A stretch of 64,000 nt of DNA from Heligmosomoides polygyrus polygyrus (GCA_947396885.1 OX377202.1:11284001-11348000); one strand, 5' to 3'. Positions 53,701 to 59,330 are shown, counted from the first letter of the stretch. The notes: generated by a model from the sequence alone, not told the origin. Made by a program: numbers and translations.

Positions 53701-56607
53701 CAGCATCGAAATGGGCACCATTTACCCGATCTTGGAGCGCATAGCGCAGTCGGTATGTGGCATCGACCCGATTTCAAGGCAATTTCAAGTGTGACCCAGC
53801 CCGATCGATCCAGGCTGTCTACTTCGATTTGGGTCTTGCTAACTAGTGCCAGATTCTTACTCGAAAGAAACTGTCCGACTTCAATCTTCGCTCATTCTCT
53901 GGCGCATTCAACGTGCATTGAAAGAGTCACGCAGAATTGGAGTACACGGCGCATCCCACGATCCCCGTTGCCTGTGATGAACAGGAAAACTCATTTGTTC
54001 TGACCTGTAAGGGACTCTGTGTAAATGATTCAGCGTTTTATAGTTACTAAATAGGTCCGCCTAGCGCAGTCGGAAAAAGTCCCGCCTTGGTGTACAGCCG
54101 GAATCGATTACATGCGGTACAGGTACAGCCCGACTCTGTTACGACAACTCTGTTACGATACCGTTTTCTACATAGGAAAACCTTTAAAATAACTTAAATT
54201 ATTAGTAAAACACACATAAAAAACGAAAAAATCAACAAACTGAAAAAATTTGATCGAAAAATTGGTGTGGGAAGAACAGAATGAAGTTCTTTGTAAAAAA
54301 AATTAACTTCAATGACCATGTAGAAAGGATGGGTACGCGTTAGCGCAGTTGAAAAAGGCGCCGACTGTCGCGTGACCACTGAATCGAGGGTCCTTTGTTC
54401 GGATTTCCCGCCCTGGCCAACCATACCTTCCATCACTCCGGGATCGAATTGGTAATTGAATTAGTAGCAGACTTGTCTGGGAAGGATAAAGCATTGCCTT
54501 CTTTCCAACGGCTGACCACAGAAAGTCATTGTATAGGCCGGATACATATTCCAATTCACTCCACCTCATCCCGCAGAAGTGCGATGCGTGGCGCAGCCGA
54601 GAAAAATATTAATCGAAGCTCTTTTTATTTCATTTCTTTTGTACACACAATAACTTTTAGAGGGCTCACGCAAAGCAATGCGCCGTCCTAATCTAGGAAT
54701 CTATGTTGGAACTGCGCTGTCAGCTGACTTTATCAGTTGCATTTGTGATTGAACTATTGTTTTAGTTGGAAAATATACTATTTTCACGTCGAATTGGACA
54801 CTATTCTATGTTATCCTGGAGCTTTCGAAATTAAAGCGAACTTCGAAATTGAAATATATTGATGACTGATGAAATGGATTAGCTAAAAATAGATGGAATT
54901 CTTAGGTTCGATACAAGAAAAGTCCTTAAAAACCTTCCATGCCTACTAGAAATGACAAATTGATTTGATTTCGTGCCGAAACTTTCTTTGTAATGGAAGA
55001 AAGTGCATAATTCCACAGCACCTGACATAAAAAACAAAAAGGGTAGAGCTCGGCTTTAGTCATTCTTTTTTTGGAATGCGCCACGCATTCTACTTCTACG
55101 GGATATCGAGGAGACCATTTGAATACGTATTTGGCTTATACAATGACTTGCGGTGGCCAGCCAAAGAACAAGTCAGTGTTTTATCCTTCCCAGACAGGTC
55201 TAGTTTTATTTATTAATTTTTCGTTTATTTATTTAATTTGTTCCATGCAGTTCAATTTTTTAATTAATGAACCTATTTACATACTTATCCGAATGGATGA
55301 GGGGTTGGCTTGTTTAGACCGACCTGAACCATGAACCTGATTCGGAGTGCAGCCAATAACCGGCGCCTCCACCGACTGCACTACAACGCGCCACCTCTCG
55401 AGGTAGTGGTAGTAATGGCGGTGTGAAAGTTTAGAAGGAAAAGGAGGTAGTTTTTAAAATTCAGACTTCACGGTAATTAAATGAAGAAACTATGAAAATT
55501 AAATTTTTTATGAGCGATGAAAAAGCAGTGGACACTAGATTATTTATTTAGTTTCTGTGTGGTACAAAATCAAAATCGCTCGGGCAGGAACGCTATCGAA
55601 AATACCGTGAGAAAATCTAGAGACCTAAGAATAGCAATCGTTTGAATAGAAATTGAATACAAAATTTGTTATAACACTTAGACTAAAAGGTAATAAATTA
55701 AAGCCAAAAGACGAGATTAAGATATAAAACGATGCCACCGTGTTAACATTCTTGAAAAATTGACGTACATTGTAATGTTACACGAGTTCTCCTTTCTGAT
55801 GGAATTTTTTGGAAAAACGAAGGCTAAGGTCAGCTGATCGACATACTGAAAGTTTCAAGGTTTTCAGAATTTAACCTAGCTTTGAATACTAATAAACTAA
55901 ATTCTATATAAATATGTTCAAACTATATACATATAAGCTAAATAATGAAACGCAAAATTCAAAATTAAACATAAAATATAACATTAAAGCTTTTTAAGCA
56001 CTTTACTTTTATAAACATTAAGGTTTGCTGAATAGAACTTAGTAATTTTGCACATTCTAAAACGTTATTACACCTTCCTCTTCACTGGAGAAGGTGTTAT
56101 ACCAAAGAAAAATCGTCCGAAGATAGGTGGCGAAAGGAAGCACTTTGGAGTAAGAAAAATCTGTAATTTTATGTTTTTCACTTTCACTTTGCTTTATCAC
56201 AATGGCATACGACCTACAAAAAAAATGCAAGCAATAAGGTGTCTAATCACAAAATAGAAATGTATCCTAGAAAATAGAAATTGTTATAATATTGTTATTG
56301 TGTAGAAAGGTGATTATAGCACACGTTAGTTAATGTTACTTAAAAACGAATTAATTAAACTAAATAGGGAGCACTTTAGGAATGGGCGAATAGTGTTGCA
56401 AAAAGGAGCTGTATTAAGCTCTTACGCGGGTTAGCACTTGAAGATATTTTTTCAATTTACAAACAAAATTATCGATTAAATCAGTGCCTACCTAATTTCG
56501 CCGGTGCGGAAATTCTCGAACGAGGTCGGCTCATAGGAGACGTTCAGCGCCGTTGCTGAACAGAGGCAAAAGACGACAAGGCTGACCAGCGAGGAGTGCA
56601 GCAGCAT
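23618..56607 (-). CDS. Sodium/bile-acid symporter family (SLC10-like) carrier, 13 exons
   Basis: The exons (minus strand) are 56607-56492, 40842-40749, 38123-38002, 37141-37015, 36662-36582, 34808-34631, 34570-34529 (or -34511), 33697-33660, 28598-28506, 28253-28135, 25848-25757, 25452-25289 and 23740-23618. Phases agree at every junction and give 462 residues. Residues 1-20 are a signal peptide. Residues 21 to about 120 form an ectodomain with sequons at N22, N85 and N105. From about 120 on there are hydrophobic helices. Family marks are CPGGGKSS (207-214), [11 protein letters not shown] (221-231), IPTSIGVIL, and ETGIQN (361-366), whose E and Q are sodium ligands in known SLC10 structures. 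LPEPE follows the last conserved block, and the tail is cytoplasmic and S/T-rich. The likely role is sodium-coupled uptake of an organic anion at the plasma membrane; the substrate is unknown. The ectodomain resembles the SLC10A3/A5-type branch (inference). Confidence 0.92.
23989..24235. mobile_element. MITE (GGCTCGTTTATACTTC ends), intron 12
   Basis: Ends GGCTCGTTTATACTTCCATC and ...GATGAAGGTATAAATGGGGCC, flanked by TAA at 23986-23988 and 24236-24238. It is the same family as 35996-36297. Confidence 0.8.
24239..24371. mobile_element. MITE abutting the previous one
   Basis: AGTCTCGTTCATACTTCCGA to ...GTCGAAGTGTAAACGAGGCC, with TAA at 24236-24238 (shared with the neighbour) and 24372-24374. 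Confidence 0.75.
24555..24812 (+). repeat. 113-bp tandem repeat, 2.3 copies
   Basis: GGGAGTCCGCAGCTGG starts at 24555 and 24668, with a third, variant start (GGGAAGTCTGCAGCCGG) at 24781. Each full unit contains the palindrome GCGCTCTTCGAGCGC and GTGCGATCCAAGCTG. Confidence 0.85.
24905..24975 (-). tRNA. tRNA-like sequence, probable pseudogene
   Basis: The minus strand has box A in GTGGCGCAGTGGGTAGAGG and box B in GGAGGTTCGATTCC. The acceptor ends pair poorly. Related tRNA-like sequence occurs in the arms of the foldback at 51065-52548. Confidence 0.35.
25289..25452 (-). CDS. SLC10-like exon 12
   Basis: Acceptor ATATTTAAAG, donor [25 protein letters not shown] continues the family core; the exon ends with a basic cytoplasmic stretch [12 protein letters not shown]. 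Confidence 0.93.
25594..25738. mobile_element. Small MITE in intron 11, 18 bp from the exon 11 donor
   Basis: TGTCGAGAATGTGGGCAGCG and ...TTGCCCACATTCGCGACA are inverted ends. It is 145 bp, of the same family as 8659-8840. Confidence 0.7.
25757..25848 (-). CDS. SLC10-like exon 11 (ETGIQN motif)
   Basis: Acceptor AACTTAAG, donor [18 protein letters not shown] holds the sodium-site glutamate and glutamine conserved in the family. Confidence 0.95.
26010..26110 (+). repeat. Foldback family A fragment
   Basis: CACATCAAATTGGACTATAT and GACATTTTTCAAATCAAAAC match the left arm of the 47114-47942 element. Confidence 0.45.
26541..26698. mobile_element. MITE with TATACTCCCGC ends, intron 10
   Basis: GGCATATGTTATACTCCCGC to ...GCGGGAGTATATAGGCC. 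TAA precedes it (26538-26540). Its last GGCC is shared with the next element. Confidence 0.7.
26695..27009. mobile_element. MITE with GGCCCATGCACACTTC ends, intron 10
   Basis: GGCCCATGCACACTTCTGCG and ...AAGTGTGCATGGGCC, followed by TTA. The inside matches 35377-35703 along its length (for example GGGACCGACGTCCCCGTG and GGAATG(A/G)TTTGAACCATTCC). Confidence 0.85.
27385..28035 (+). repeat. Foldback family A copy, left end lost
   Basis: GCCCGAATAAGTGT near 27390 and the right end AGAGGAGTGTCCAATTTGAC near 28005 match the 47114-47942 element. The outer left arm is missing. Confidence 0.5.
28135..28253 (-). CDS. SLC10-like exon 10
   Basis: Acceptor TGATATTTAG, donor GTAGGT. It encodes two hydrophobic stretches, [17 protein letters not shown] and [14 protein letters not shown], ending phase 2. 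Confidence 0.92.
28506..28598 (-). CDS. SLC10-like exon 9
   Basis: Acceptor TCTGTTACAG, donor GTTAGT, 31 codons: [15 protein letters not shown] then TYYRPQ, a conserved helix and loop in SLC10 carriers. Confidence 0.93.
28940..29236 (-). mobile_element. SINE copy 11 with 13-bp target duplication, intron 8
   Basis: A complete reverse copy between AATGCAGTGGATA at 28927-28939 and 29237-29249. It starts with AGGATAAAGGATAAAGGACG and ends in the head complement GACTGCGCTACACGC. Confidence 0.94.
29496..32623 (+). mobile_element. Near-intact RTE-type LINE, intron 8, antisense to the host gene
   Basis: About 3.13 kb, flanked by the 9-bp duplication ATATTCCCA (29487-29495 and 32624-32632). It has a 204-bp leader, a single open frame (29700-32615), almost no 3' UTR, and a short tandem tail AGGTGATACAGGTGAT. 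Length, the endonuclease-plus-RT layout and the short tail fit the RTE clade. Ends set by the duplication suggest a full-length insertion. One nonsense codon breaks the frame. Confidence 0.93.
29700..32615 (+). pseudogene. RTE ORF: apurinic-type endonuclease and reverse transcriptase, one in-frame stop
   Basis: The frame runs for 972 codons from ATG 29700 to TGA 32613-32615, with a single in-frame TGA at 30759-30761 and no frameshift. The endonuclease is in the first about 260 residues: [41 protein letters not shown] and GSDHRLL, so all expected catalytic positions are present. The reverse transcriptase follows the stop: [30 protein letters not shown] (motif A), [10 protein letters not shown] (motif B), RFADDIVLI (motif C), LNLTKTMFM and YLGREV. 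The C-terminal region after the RT ends in a W/R-rich stretch ([11 protein letters not shown]). It copies and inserts its own RNA at nicked DNA. As read, translation would stop after the endonuclease. Confidence 0.93.
32650..32870 (+). repeat. Dispersed repeat next to the LINE
   Basis: GATATCAGATTCGTGACCAT and CTAGGCAAAGTTTGGATGAA match the repeat at 4215 and 18185. It belongs to the pre-insertion site. Confidence 0.45.
32882..32947 (+). repeat. Two copies of a short hairpin
   Basis: TGTCGCGCACCATTGTGCGACA and, 43 bp on, the same with TGCGCGACA: each is a 9-bp stem (first with one mismatch) and CCAT loop. Confidence 0.7.
33310..33605 (-). mobile_element. SINE copy 12, intron 8
   Basis: A complete reverse copy: AGGATAAAGGATAAAGGACG to GACTGCGCTACACACGCC. 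It lies 55 bp from the exon 8 donor. Confidence 0.9.
33660..33697 (-). CDS. SLC10-like exon 8 (38 bp microexon)
   Basis: Acceptor CACTTCTCAG, donor GTAAGT. It encodes [12 protein letters not shown], matching the 'I.IP..NI' stretch that precedes the next helix in the family. Confidence 0.8.
34343..34481. mobile_element. MITE beside exon 7
   Basis: GACCTATATTATACTTCGAC and ...CGAAGTGTAACATAGGCC are inverted ends, flanked by TTA at 34340-34342 and 34482-34484. It is 139 bp; the inner arms GCGACAGTGTCG pair with CAACACTGTCGC. Confidence 0.8.
34529..34570 (-). CDS. SLC10-like exon 7 (donor uncertain)
   Basis: Acceptor GCTGTAG after a 60-bp intron. [11 protein letters not shown] fits the 'MMPLW' helix of the family. 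To join exon 8 in frame the exon must end in phase 1, which allows GTCTCC (end 34529) or GTGCCG (end 34511), both weak. The strong GTAAGG at 34485-34480 gives the wrong phase. Confidence 0.6.
34631..34808 (-). CDS. SLC10-like exon 6 (CPGGG motif)
   Basis: Acceptor CATTTTCAG, donor GTAAGT. It holds the family hallmark [10 protein letters not shown] and [12 protein letters not shown]. It ends phase 1. Confidence 0.95.
35101..35227. mobile_element. MITE chain member 1, intron 5
   Basis: GGCCTTATTTAGTGTGCACG to ...GTGCGC-rich ACACTAAACAAGGCC, flanked by TAA (35098-35100, 35228-35230). Confidence 0.85.
35231..35365. mobile_element. MITE chain member 2, intron 5
   Basis: GCCCTAGTTTATACTTGCGC to ...GCAAGTGTAAAATAGGGC, flanked by TAA (35228-35230, 35366-35368). 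Same family as 18794-18927. Confidence 0.85.
35377..35703. mobile_element. MITE chain member 3, intron 5
   Basis: GGCCCATGCACACTTCTGCG to ...TAGTGTGCATGGGCC. A near-copy of 26695-27009. Confidence 0.85.
35700..35991. mobile_element. MITE chain member 4, intron 5
   Basis: GGCCTTATGGTATACTCCCG to ...CGCGGGAGTATACCATAGGC. Its first GGCC overlaps the end of member 3. TATACTCCCGC family. Confidence 0.7.
35996..36297. mobile_element. MITE chain member 5, intron 5
   Basis: GGCTCCGTTTATACTTCCAT to ...GGCGAAGGAAGCATAAACGG then CAC, flanked by TAA (35993-35995, 36298-36300). Confidence 0.75.
36582..36662 (-). CDS. SLC10-like exon 5
   Basis: Acceptor TTATTGCAG, donor GTAGGA, 27 codons. [18 protein letters not shown] matches the conserved 'RP.GP.IGF..Q...MP' stretch of SLC10 carriers. 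Confidence 0.92.
36848..37003 (+). repeat. (TATG)n microsatellite in intron 4
   Basis: About 39 tetranucleotide units with a few interruptions (TATATG, TAAG, TACG). It occupies nearly half of the 352-bp intron and ends 11 bp from the exon 4 donor. Confidence 0.97.
37015..37141 (-). CDS. SLC10-like exon 4 (first helix)
   Basis: Acceptor AATTTCAG, donor GTGGGT. It encodes [19 protein letters not shown], a transmembrane helix, then TQLE. The donor is 11 bp from a TATG microsatellite. Confidence 0.9.
38002..38123 (-). CDS. SLC10-like exon 3 (ectodomain)
   Basis: Acceptor GAGTTTCAG, donor GTGAGT. It contains SYPETISFF and the sequons N-Y-T and N-I-T; it ends phase 2. Confidence 0.88.
38124..39251. 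other. Intron 2, no recognised element
   Basis: A 180-codon plus-strand open frame (38596-39138) has no domain I recognise. A mariner-end-like CAGGTTGAGTCATAAGTTTT occurs at about 38227. I cannot assign either. Confidence 0.3.
39252..39345 (+). mobile_element. SINE copy 13, head only
   Basis: GACGCGTGTAGCGCAGTCGG through GGTTCCTGGCTCGGATTTTC; the body is missing and mariner-like sequence follows. Confidence 0.75.
39349..39870 (-). pseudogene. Mariner transposase fragment, intron 2
   Basis: The minus strand gives [15 protein letters not shown] (mariner D-E-K-W...YDN block), [18 protein letters not shown] and, upstream, traces of the N-terminal domain. It is broken by stops. Confidence 0.65.
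40002..40480. repeat. Near-palindrome, arms ~230 bp, intron 2
   Basis: GACTATTGGAGCGAATTCCT, GTAACACTTTTTAAACTATA, AGGAATGACCATCGG and CAATCGATATTGTGTTT on the left are repeated inverted on the right around a centre near 40241. Confidence 0.85.
40749..40842 (-). CDS. SLC10-like exon 2 (ectodomain)
   Basis: Acceptor TTTTACAG, donor GTAAGA. It encodes [12 protein letters not shown]...ECVDTKICK with two cysteines. Its first base completes the arginine codon begun in exon 1. Confidence 0.88.
40843..41300. other. Start of intron 1 distal part, AT-rich
   Basis: No feature beyond AT-rich low complexity (for example 41055-41200). Confidence 0.35.
41302..41572 (+). mobile_element. SINE copy 14 (variant subfamily)
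   Basis: GAGCGTTGGCGCAGTTGG, GATCCTGGTTCGGATCCTGC and AAAATGCGTGGCGTATCCC mark a variant with a different body. Confidence 0.75.
41530..42690 (+). repeat. Direct duplication, units ~255 bp, 0.9 kb apart
   Basis: GGGATTGATTAACTCCACCC, GTGGTCTACATTAGCA and CCTTCAGGTCACCGTTCTTA at 41545-41775 recur as similar text at 42445-42680. Confidence 0.7.
42213..42475 (+). mobile_element. SINE copy 15, damaged head
   Basis: ACCCGATACCAGGTTCGGAT, a poly-C tract, GGTACCAGACTTGCCTGGGA and TAGAAGTAGAATGCGTGGCG. Confidence 0.8.
42691..42759. repeat. Near-perfect 29-bp hairpin
   Basis: GGTAAAGGATAAAGGGCGGC... (42691-42720) pairs with 42731-42759, with a single-base bulge and 10-nt loop. The arm is a SINE tail, so this is two tails facing each other. 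Confidence 0.85.
42760..43656. other. Intron 1, no recognised element
   Basis: No supported feature. Confidence 0.3.
43657..43863. mobile_element. MITE with GGGCCTGTTCTTCG ends, TTA duplication
   Basis: GGGCCTGTTCTTCGAGCGAC and ...TGTCGCGAAGTATGAACAGG then CCC, flanked by TTA (43654-43656, 43864-43866). Inner arms GCGACTGGAGCGACTGGGGC pair with their complement. Confidence 0.9.
44396..44684 (-). mobile_element. SINE copy 16
   Basis: A reverse copy from AATAAAGGACGGCCAATGG to CCTCCGACTGCGCCATATGC. Confidence 0.88.
44760..45830. other. Intron 1; weak foldback family A traces
   Basis: CAAATTGGATAGTTTTGAAA and GAACATCTTTCAAATCGAAA (45100-45150) resemble foldback family A. No gene. Confidence 0.35.
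45831..46102 (+). mobile_element. SINE copy 17 (very diverged)
   Basis: CCCGCCCAGGCCAACCGAGC, TATGAATTGGTAGCGTACTT and GTGAATGCGTGGCGCATTC keep the order of the SINE. Confidence 0.65.
46893..46999 (-). mobile_element. SINE copy 18, 3' part
   Basis: GAGCCACGCATTCTACTTC, GATTGTCGTGGAGGCGTTTT and CAATGGCTTCCGGTGGCC. Confidence 0.65.
47114..47942. repeat. Foldback family A, complete copy, intron 1
   Basis: Outer ends ATATGCCATTTTCACTTCGA and ...CGTGAAAATGGTATAT are inverted, and the arms match for about 230 bp (AATTGGACAG, TTTCTTGTTCAAGAAAAATT). No coding frame. Confidence 0.75.
48292..48354. repeat. 24-bp-stem hairpin, intron 1
   Basis: GCGCCTTCAGAAGCCCGTTA... (48292-48315) pairs with 48331-48354, one wobble, with a 15-nt loop. 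Possible small-RNA precursor or a foldback insertion. Confidence 0.8.
48600..48735 (-). mobile_element. SINE copy 19, 3' part
   Basis: CATGCATTCTGCTTCTATGG and GACCATACAATGACATGCGG then TGGCCAGCAGATG. Confidence 0.7.
48840..49460. other. Intron 1, no recognised element
   Basis: AT-rich; nothing supported. Confidence 0.3.
49461..49752 (-). mobile_element. SINE copy 20
   Basis: A complete reverse copy: CGATAAAGGATAAACGACGG to CTCGAACTGCGCTACATGCG. Confidence 0.88.
49865..50720 (+). repeat. Dispersed direct repeat, copy A (with SINE inside)
   Basis: AAAAGCCAAAAGGCACGATA, GCTGATCGACATACGG and GGTTATAACGCCTTCCCGTT align with copy B at 55660-56220. A SINE sits inside A only. Confidence 0.6.
50187..50483 (+). 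mobile_element. SINE copy 21
   Basis: GGGCGCGTGTGGCGCAGTCGG (box A part), GGTTCCCGGTTCGGGCCC, GTAGTAGACTTGTGTGGGAA and GAGTAACGCCGTACTCGATC. Confidence 0.88.
50740..50942 (+). pseudogene. Possible end of a non-LTR reverse transcriptase
   Basis: The frame [20 protein letters not shown] followed by LPEARTR and [14 protein letters not shown] resembles the C-terminal tail of CR1/Jockey-type LINEs in pattern only. No RT motif is present nearby. Weak call. Confidence 0.25.
51065..52548. repeat. 1.5-kb foldback element, arms ~410 bp, intron 1
   Basis: The left arm (51065-51470) starts ACAAGGGAAGGGTCTGAAGC, includes AGTGGGTAGAGGGTTGACTC and ends CACAGGTACAAAGTGCC. The right arm (52121-52548) is its diverged complement. 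The arms contain a tRNA-like block. The interior (51471-52120) is unique. Confidence 0.88.
51635..51826 (-). CDS. Small acidic ORF inside the foldback element
   Basis: 63 codons from ATG 51826 to a TAA at about 51635. It begins [19 protein letters not shown], has a charged helix [17 protein letters not shown] and ends with an E/D-rich tail. Just upstream in another frame is RFAEGF and [13 protein letters not shown], so it may be a decayed or spliced captured gene. I do not recognise it. Confidence 0.3.
   Translation of the reverse strand: MSADGRVVIHLPTLKCGPPLDKKPSREEIKLAERMASILKVFETRQLEVDEDEQLEVVEEEEE
53040..53115 (-). tRNA. tRNA-like sequence (Asp-like), left of a divergent pair
   Basis: T-arm GCGGGTTCGAGTCCCGC is perfect. 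Box A is TGGTGTAAAGGCG, and the middle CCGCCCGGTCAGAGGGAGG recalls tRNA-Asp. The anticodon loop lacks T33 and the stem is poor, so it is probably not functional. Confidence 0.5.
53176..53251 (+). tRNA. tRNA-like sequence (Asp-like), right of a divergent pair
   Basis: GGCGCCG and TGGCGCT form a 7-bp acceptor stem (outer and inner G-T pairs). T-arm as in its partner. 76 nt. The anticodon arm is irregular, as in the partner 60 bp away. Confidence 0.5.
53365..53605 (+). mobile_element. SINE copy 22, internal deletion
   Basis: GGGGCGGTGTAGTGCAATCGG (head) joins from AACCAGACTTG directly to ACGCATTCAAATCGCC; ends in TTATCC repeats. Confidence 0.85.
53733..53975 (+). mobile_element. SINE copy 23 (degenerate)
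   Basis: GAGCGCATAGCGCAGTCGG and, downstream, GGCGCATCCCACGATCC; the body is largely unrecognisable. Confidence 0.45.
54331..54625 (+). mobile_element. SINE copy 24 (variant)
   Basis: TACGCGTTAGCGCAGTTG, GGTCCTTTGTTCGGATTTCC, TAGCAGACTTGTCTGGGAAG and GCAGAAGTGCGATGCGTGGC. Confidence 0.75.
54755..54920 (+). repeat. Foldback family A fragment
   Basis: TATTTTCACGTCGAATTGGA and GAAATTAAAGCGAACTTCG match the 47114 left arm. Confidence 0.45.
55063..55395 (-). mobile_element. SINE copy 25 with foreign middle
   Basis: Both ends are present (GCCACGCATTCTACTTCTAC; CCACCGACTGCACTACAACG), but about 100 bp of AT-rich sequence at 55205-55310 replaces the middle. Confidence 0.75.
55660..56220 (+). repeat. 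Dispersed direct repeat, copy B (no SINE)
   Basis: AAAGCCAAAAGACGAGATTA, CAGCTGATCGACATACTG and AACGTTATTACACCTTCC; an uninterrupted counterpart of 49865-50720. Confidence 0.6.
56492..56607 (-). CDS. SLC10-like exon 1 (signal peptide)
   Basis: ATG at 56607 starts [20 protein letters not shown], a typical signal peptide, followed by the sequon N-V-S. The exon ends GAAATTAG before the donor GTAGGC (phase 2). A TTCTCACAG acceptor-like site lies 28 nt upstream of the ATG. Confidence 0.88.
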
Positions 56608-56635
56608 GACGAGATGGCGTTTCAGAAACGACGAA

Positions 56636-56644
56636 CTGTGAGAA
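56636..56644 (-). promoter_or_regulatory. Candidate spliced-leader acceptor
   Basis: TTCTCACAG on the minus strand just 5' of a 28-nt leader before the start codon fits nematode trans-splicing. Inference only. Confidence 0.3.
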
Positions 56645-57746
56645 GTCGTTGATCGGCGCCCATTCGGCCACCGGCGTCAATGATGCGCCACACAGACGAC
56701 GACGAGGCCGACGGGGATTTTCCCCCGTGATGCGCCGCCCCGTTCGGGCAGAAACCACAAGTGGTGAGACGACGGCTGCAGCGACGGCCGGTTCGGCGAA
56801 GAACAGCAGCCAAGGTGAGCTGCGACTGGACTTCCGTTTGTTGCAGGCCAGGCCTGTTCTATGATGTTTGACGCCAAGAAGATCCCAACGCTAGATCACT
56901 ACGCTCTATTTCAGCCATTCCCTTTAACCATTCTGACATTGAACAATTAACAACGAGCATATGATAGCGCAACATGAACGTCTCCACAGGCAGCAAAACG
57001 TCGCGGGTTCGCGTCCCACCACTGCATCTCATCGCGTTCTCGAACGTTTGACGCTTTTGAAACCAAGCTGGACATCCTGCATCCTCAAAACGAGCTTTTT
57101 CCACGATGAAATAGACTCCCCGAGAGCTTAAGGTAGTGTGTTAGTCATACGCTTAAAACAAGTATTAGTTGGCAGGTGATGGAGATCACTCGCCAAGTGG
57201 ACCGAATCGGTTCACGTGTCCTAATGCGATCACCTTTAGCTACGATTTTTTTTTTCGTGGTTCCCGGGGATGAGGTTAGAATATCCTCCATGATTTGACA
57301 AAACGTTCCTGTCGTGTAAGCTGAGTCCAGGCAAAAGGTAGTCGAAAAGAAAAGAAAATAAAAAATGTCAGACCGGCAACAACCCGTGATGACCGAAAAT
57401 CGGACCGTGCATAGCAATAGGTGAAGCCCTCCCCTTGGTAGAGGCTCCTCGGGCGTGACCAGGCTTAGGCACAGGTGCGGGCCAGGCGTATTCAGGACAA
57501 TGTCACTGCTCTTCCAAAGGCTAGATGGTCGGCATAAAGCTGAAAGGATAGGAGACGGTTGCCGTACCATTTAAAAGCTGTAGGAGAGCCGCCTAGCCAA
57601 AGAGGCATGAATTGCAATAGGTGAAGCCCTCCGTACAGATTTACACCCTCTCATCCGTCAAATACCACCGCTTTTCTGCAAAAATTTCGTGTATTCAAGA
57701 CGAAGACGGAATAAGTTAAGGAGTCTTTTTATGCCTTTTCATTGTA
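56645..57746. other. Upstream flank of the SLC10-like gene
   Basis: GC-rich near 56650-56830, probably containing the promoter; I can point to no TATA box. AATAGGTGAAGCCCTCC occurs twice (57417 and 57617). A GCGGGTTCGCGTCCCACC tRNA-like fragment lies at about 57003. Confidence 0.35.
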
Positions 57747-58567
57747 CATTGCGTTCAAAAAAGATAGGTTCACCCCCTTATTTTCTTTTTTTTTCTGCAC
57801 GTATCACGTATGATAATTTGACTGCAGTCGATTTCAAAACCGTATTAGTGAACTCAGCATAGCAAAAAACATATGAGCGGAATACGTAAGCAAGATTTGC
57901 AATGACCGCAAGAAATGAGGATGAATTAAGTGAAAGCACTCAACTTGTTCAGAGAATATAGGTTCACCAGGAAACAACAACTTTATTGAGAAGACATAAA
58001 ACAATCAGTGATCATTAGTAATCACTTGGTCCTCCACAATTCATTGCTTCATCAGTGAGTAGTGTTGGGATCGAGGCAGCGTTCCAATGGGGAGGTCGTT
58101 CCAGGTTCGAAGAACAGCCATCCTAAGTCCTGTTGTCTTCATAAATTTTTTTAACAGATGCCCCCAAATGTTTTCCATCGGACTGAGGTCTGGCGAATAT
58201 GCCAGCTGTGTCGAAGATTGGCGATCGCTTAATCCTGCCTCACTGAGTGCCTTGATTTGGGCTTGTTCTTTAGTTGAAAGTATAGGACCACGGATCATTT
58301 TACTCTACACACTTTGTAAGAGGTGTATTAACTAGTAAAGTAATTGCAACTGACCTGCCATTATAGCCGTGTCTTCTTTGACAATGAACCTATCATTTTT
58401 GAACAACCTCGAGATGAGTGCTTTGACGCAAAATTTCGCTCATGTCCTTTGCTCCCCTGTTTTTTTTCTGTGCTCATTTTACTGATACAATGTTGGAATT
58501 GAGTTCAGTCGAATTACGTGCAGAAACAAGGAAATCAGATGTGAACCTATCTTTTTTGAACGCAGTG
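57747..58567 (-). mobile_element. Internally deleted Tc1-like element
   Basis: The terminal inverted repeats CATTGCGTTCAAAAAAGATA and CACTGCGTTCAAAAAAGATA (complement of the right end) differ at one base and adjoin TA. 821 bp. It carries a short transposase remnant. Confidence 0.88.
58041..58298 (-). pseudogene. Tc1-like transposase with the catalytic core deleted
   Basis: 85 codons fuse the N-terminus (RGPILSTKEQAQIKALSEAG, a helix-turn-helix start) to the C-terminal YSPDLSPMENIWG block. Most of the catalytic domain between them is gone, yet the frame is open. Confidence 0.85.
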
Positions 58568-59330
58568 TATACCAATCTCTCAAGAGGCTGGGCCAGGGTC
58601 AAGCGTGCGGTTCGATTTTTGCTGAAAATTTACTACCCCCCCCCCCCTCCGAAGCGAAATTCGTACAACCCCCTCCCTCCTTCTTCCACTGTTTTATTCC
58701 TTATATCTATATATATATATCTTGATTTCTTCGAGGTTTTATGTGCATTTTGAACCCTTTCATAGGTTCTTATTTTCAGGAGCGGCTTCGACACAATAGA
58801 ACAATGAAAAGAGGTCACTGAACAGTAATACTGTGATGACACTATAAAGCTGAATACTATTTTTCCACACTTTAAAATAAAGATTTTTTGGTAGCAGTCT
58901 TCCAATCATCACTGTTTAATTTGTGCAGGTGTTTTTTCAGGACATCATGGACACGACGTATTTTTCTACCTGAAGGAGCGACGTCTGCATCTGAAATTAT
59001 GCTCTGAAATAGCATTAGATAAAATTTTGAGTGTTACCTTCTGATAACGAATTAAGTGCTTCTCCTGGATTTTTTTGAAGCGCTCATCGAATCGACTACG
59101 GAGCGGTAAACGAATGGTGGACGATGGAATTCCCATGGAAATAATGTTCTGCCATCCTAAGAAAACGTCATAAAAAATCAAAATGAAGCCTACAAAAATC
59201 CAAGCCCTGTGCATCGCCCAACAAAAAAAAACAAGCTTCTCCGCAACGATGACGGAGCTGCAATGACGATATGATTAGAATGGATCGTATACAAAATCCT
59301 CGTTTTTCATGAAAAAATTATTTTTCTAAA
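58568..59330. other. No gene recognised
   Basis: Poly-C and (TA)n tracts near 58635 and 58706; nothing else supported. Confidence 0.35.

Noticed and set aside
56859..57104. 81-codon minus-strand open frame
   Set aside because: Contains the typical CSGGTRTRDVLLP translation of a tRNA-like fragment; no support as a gene.
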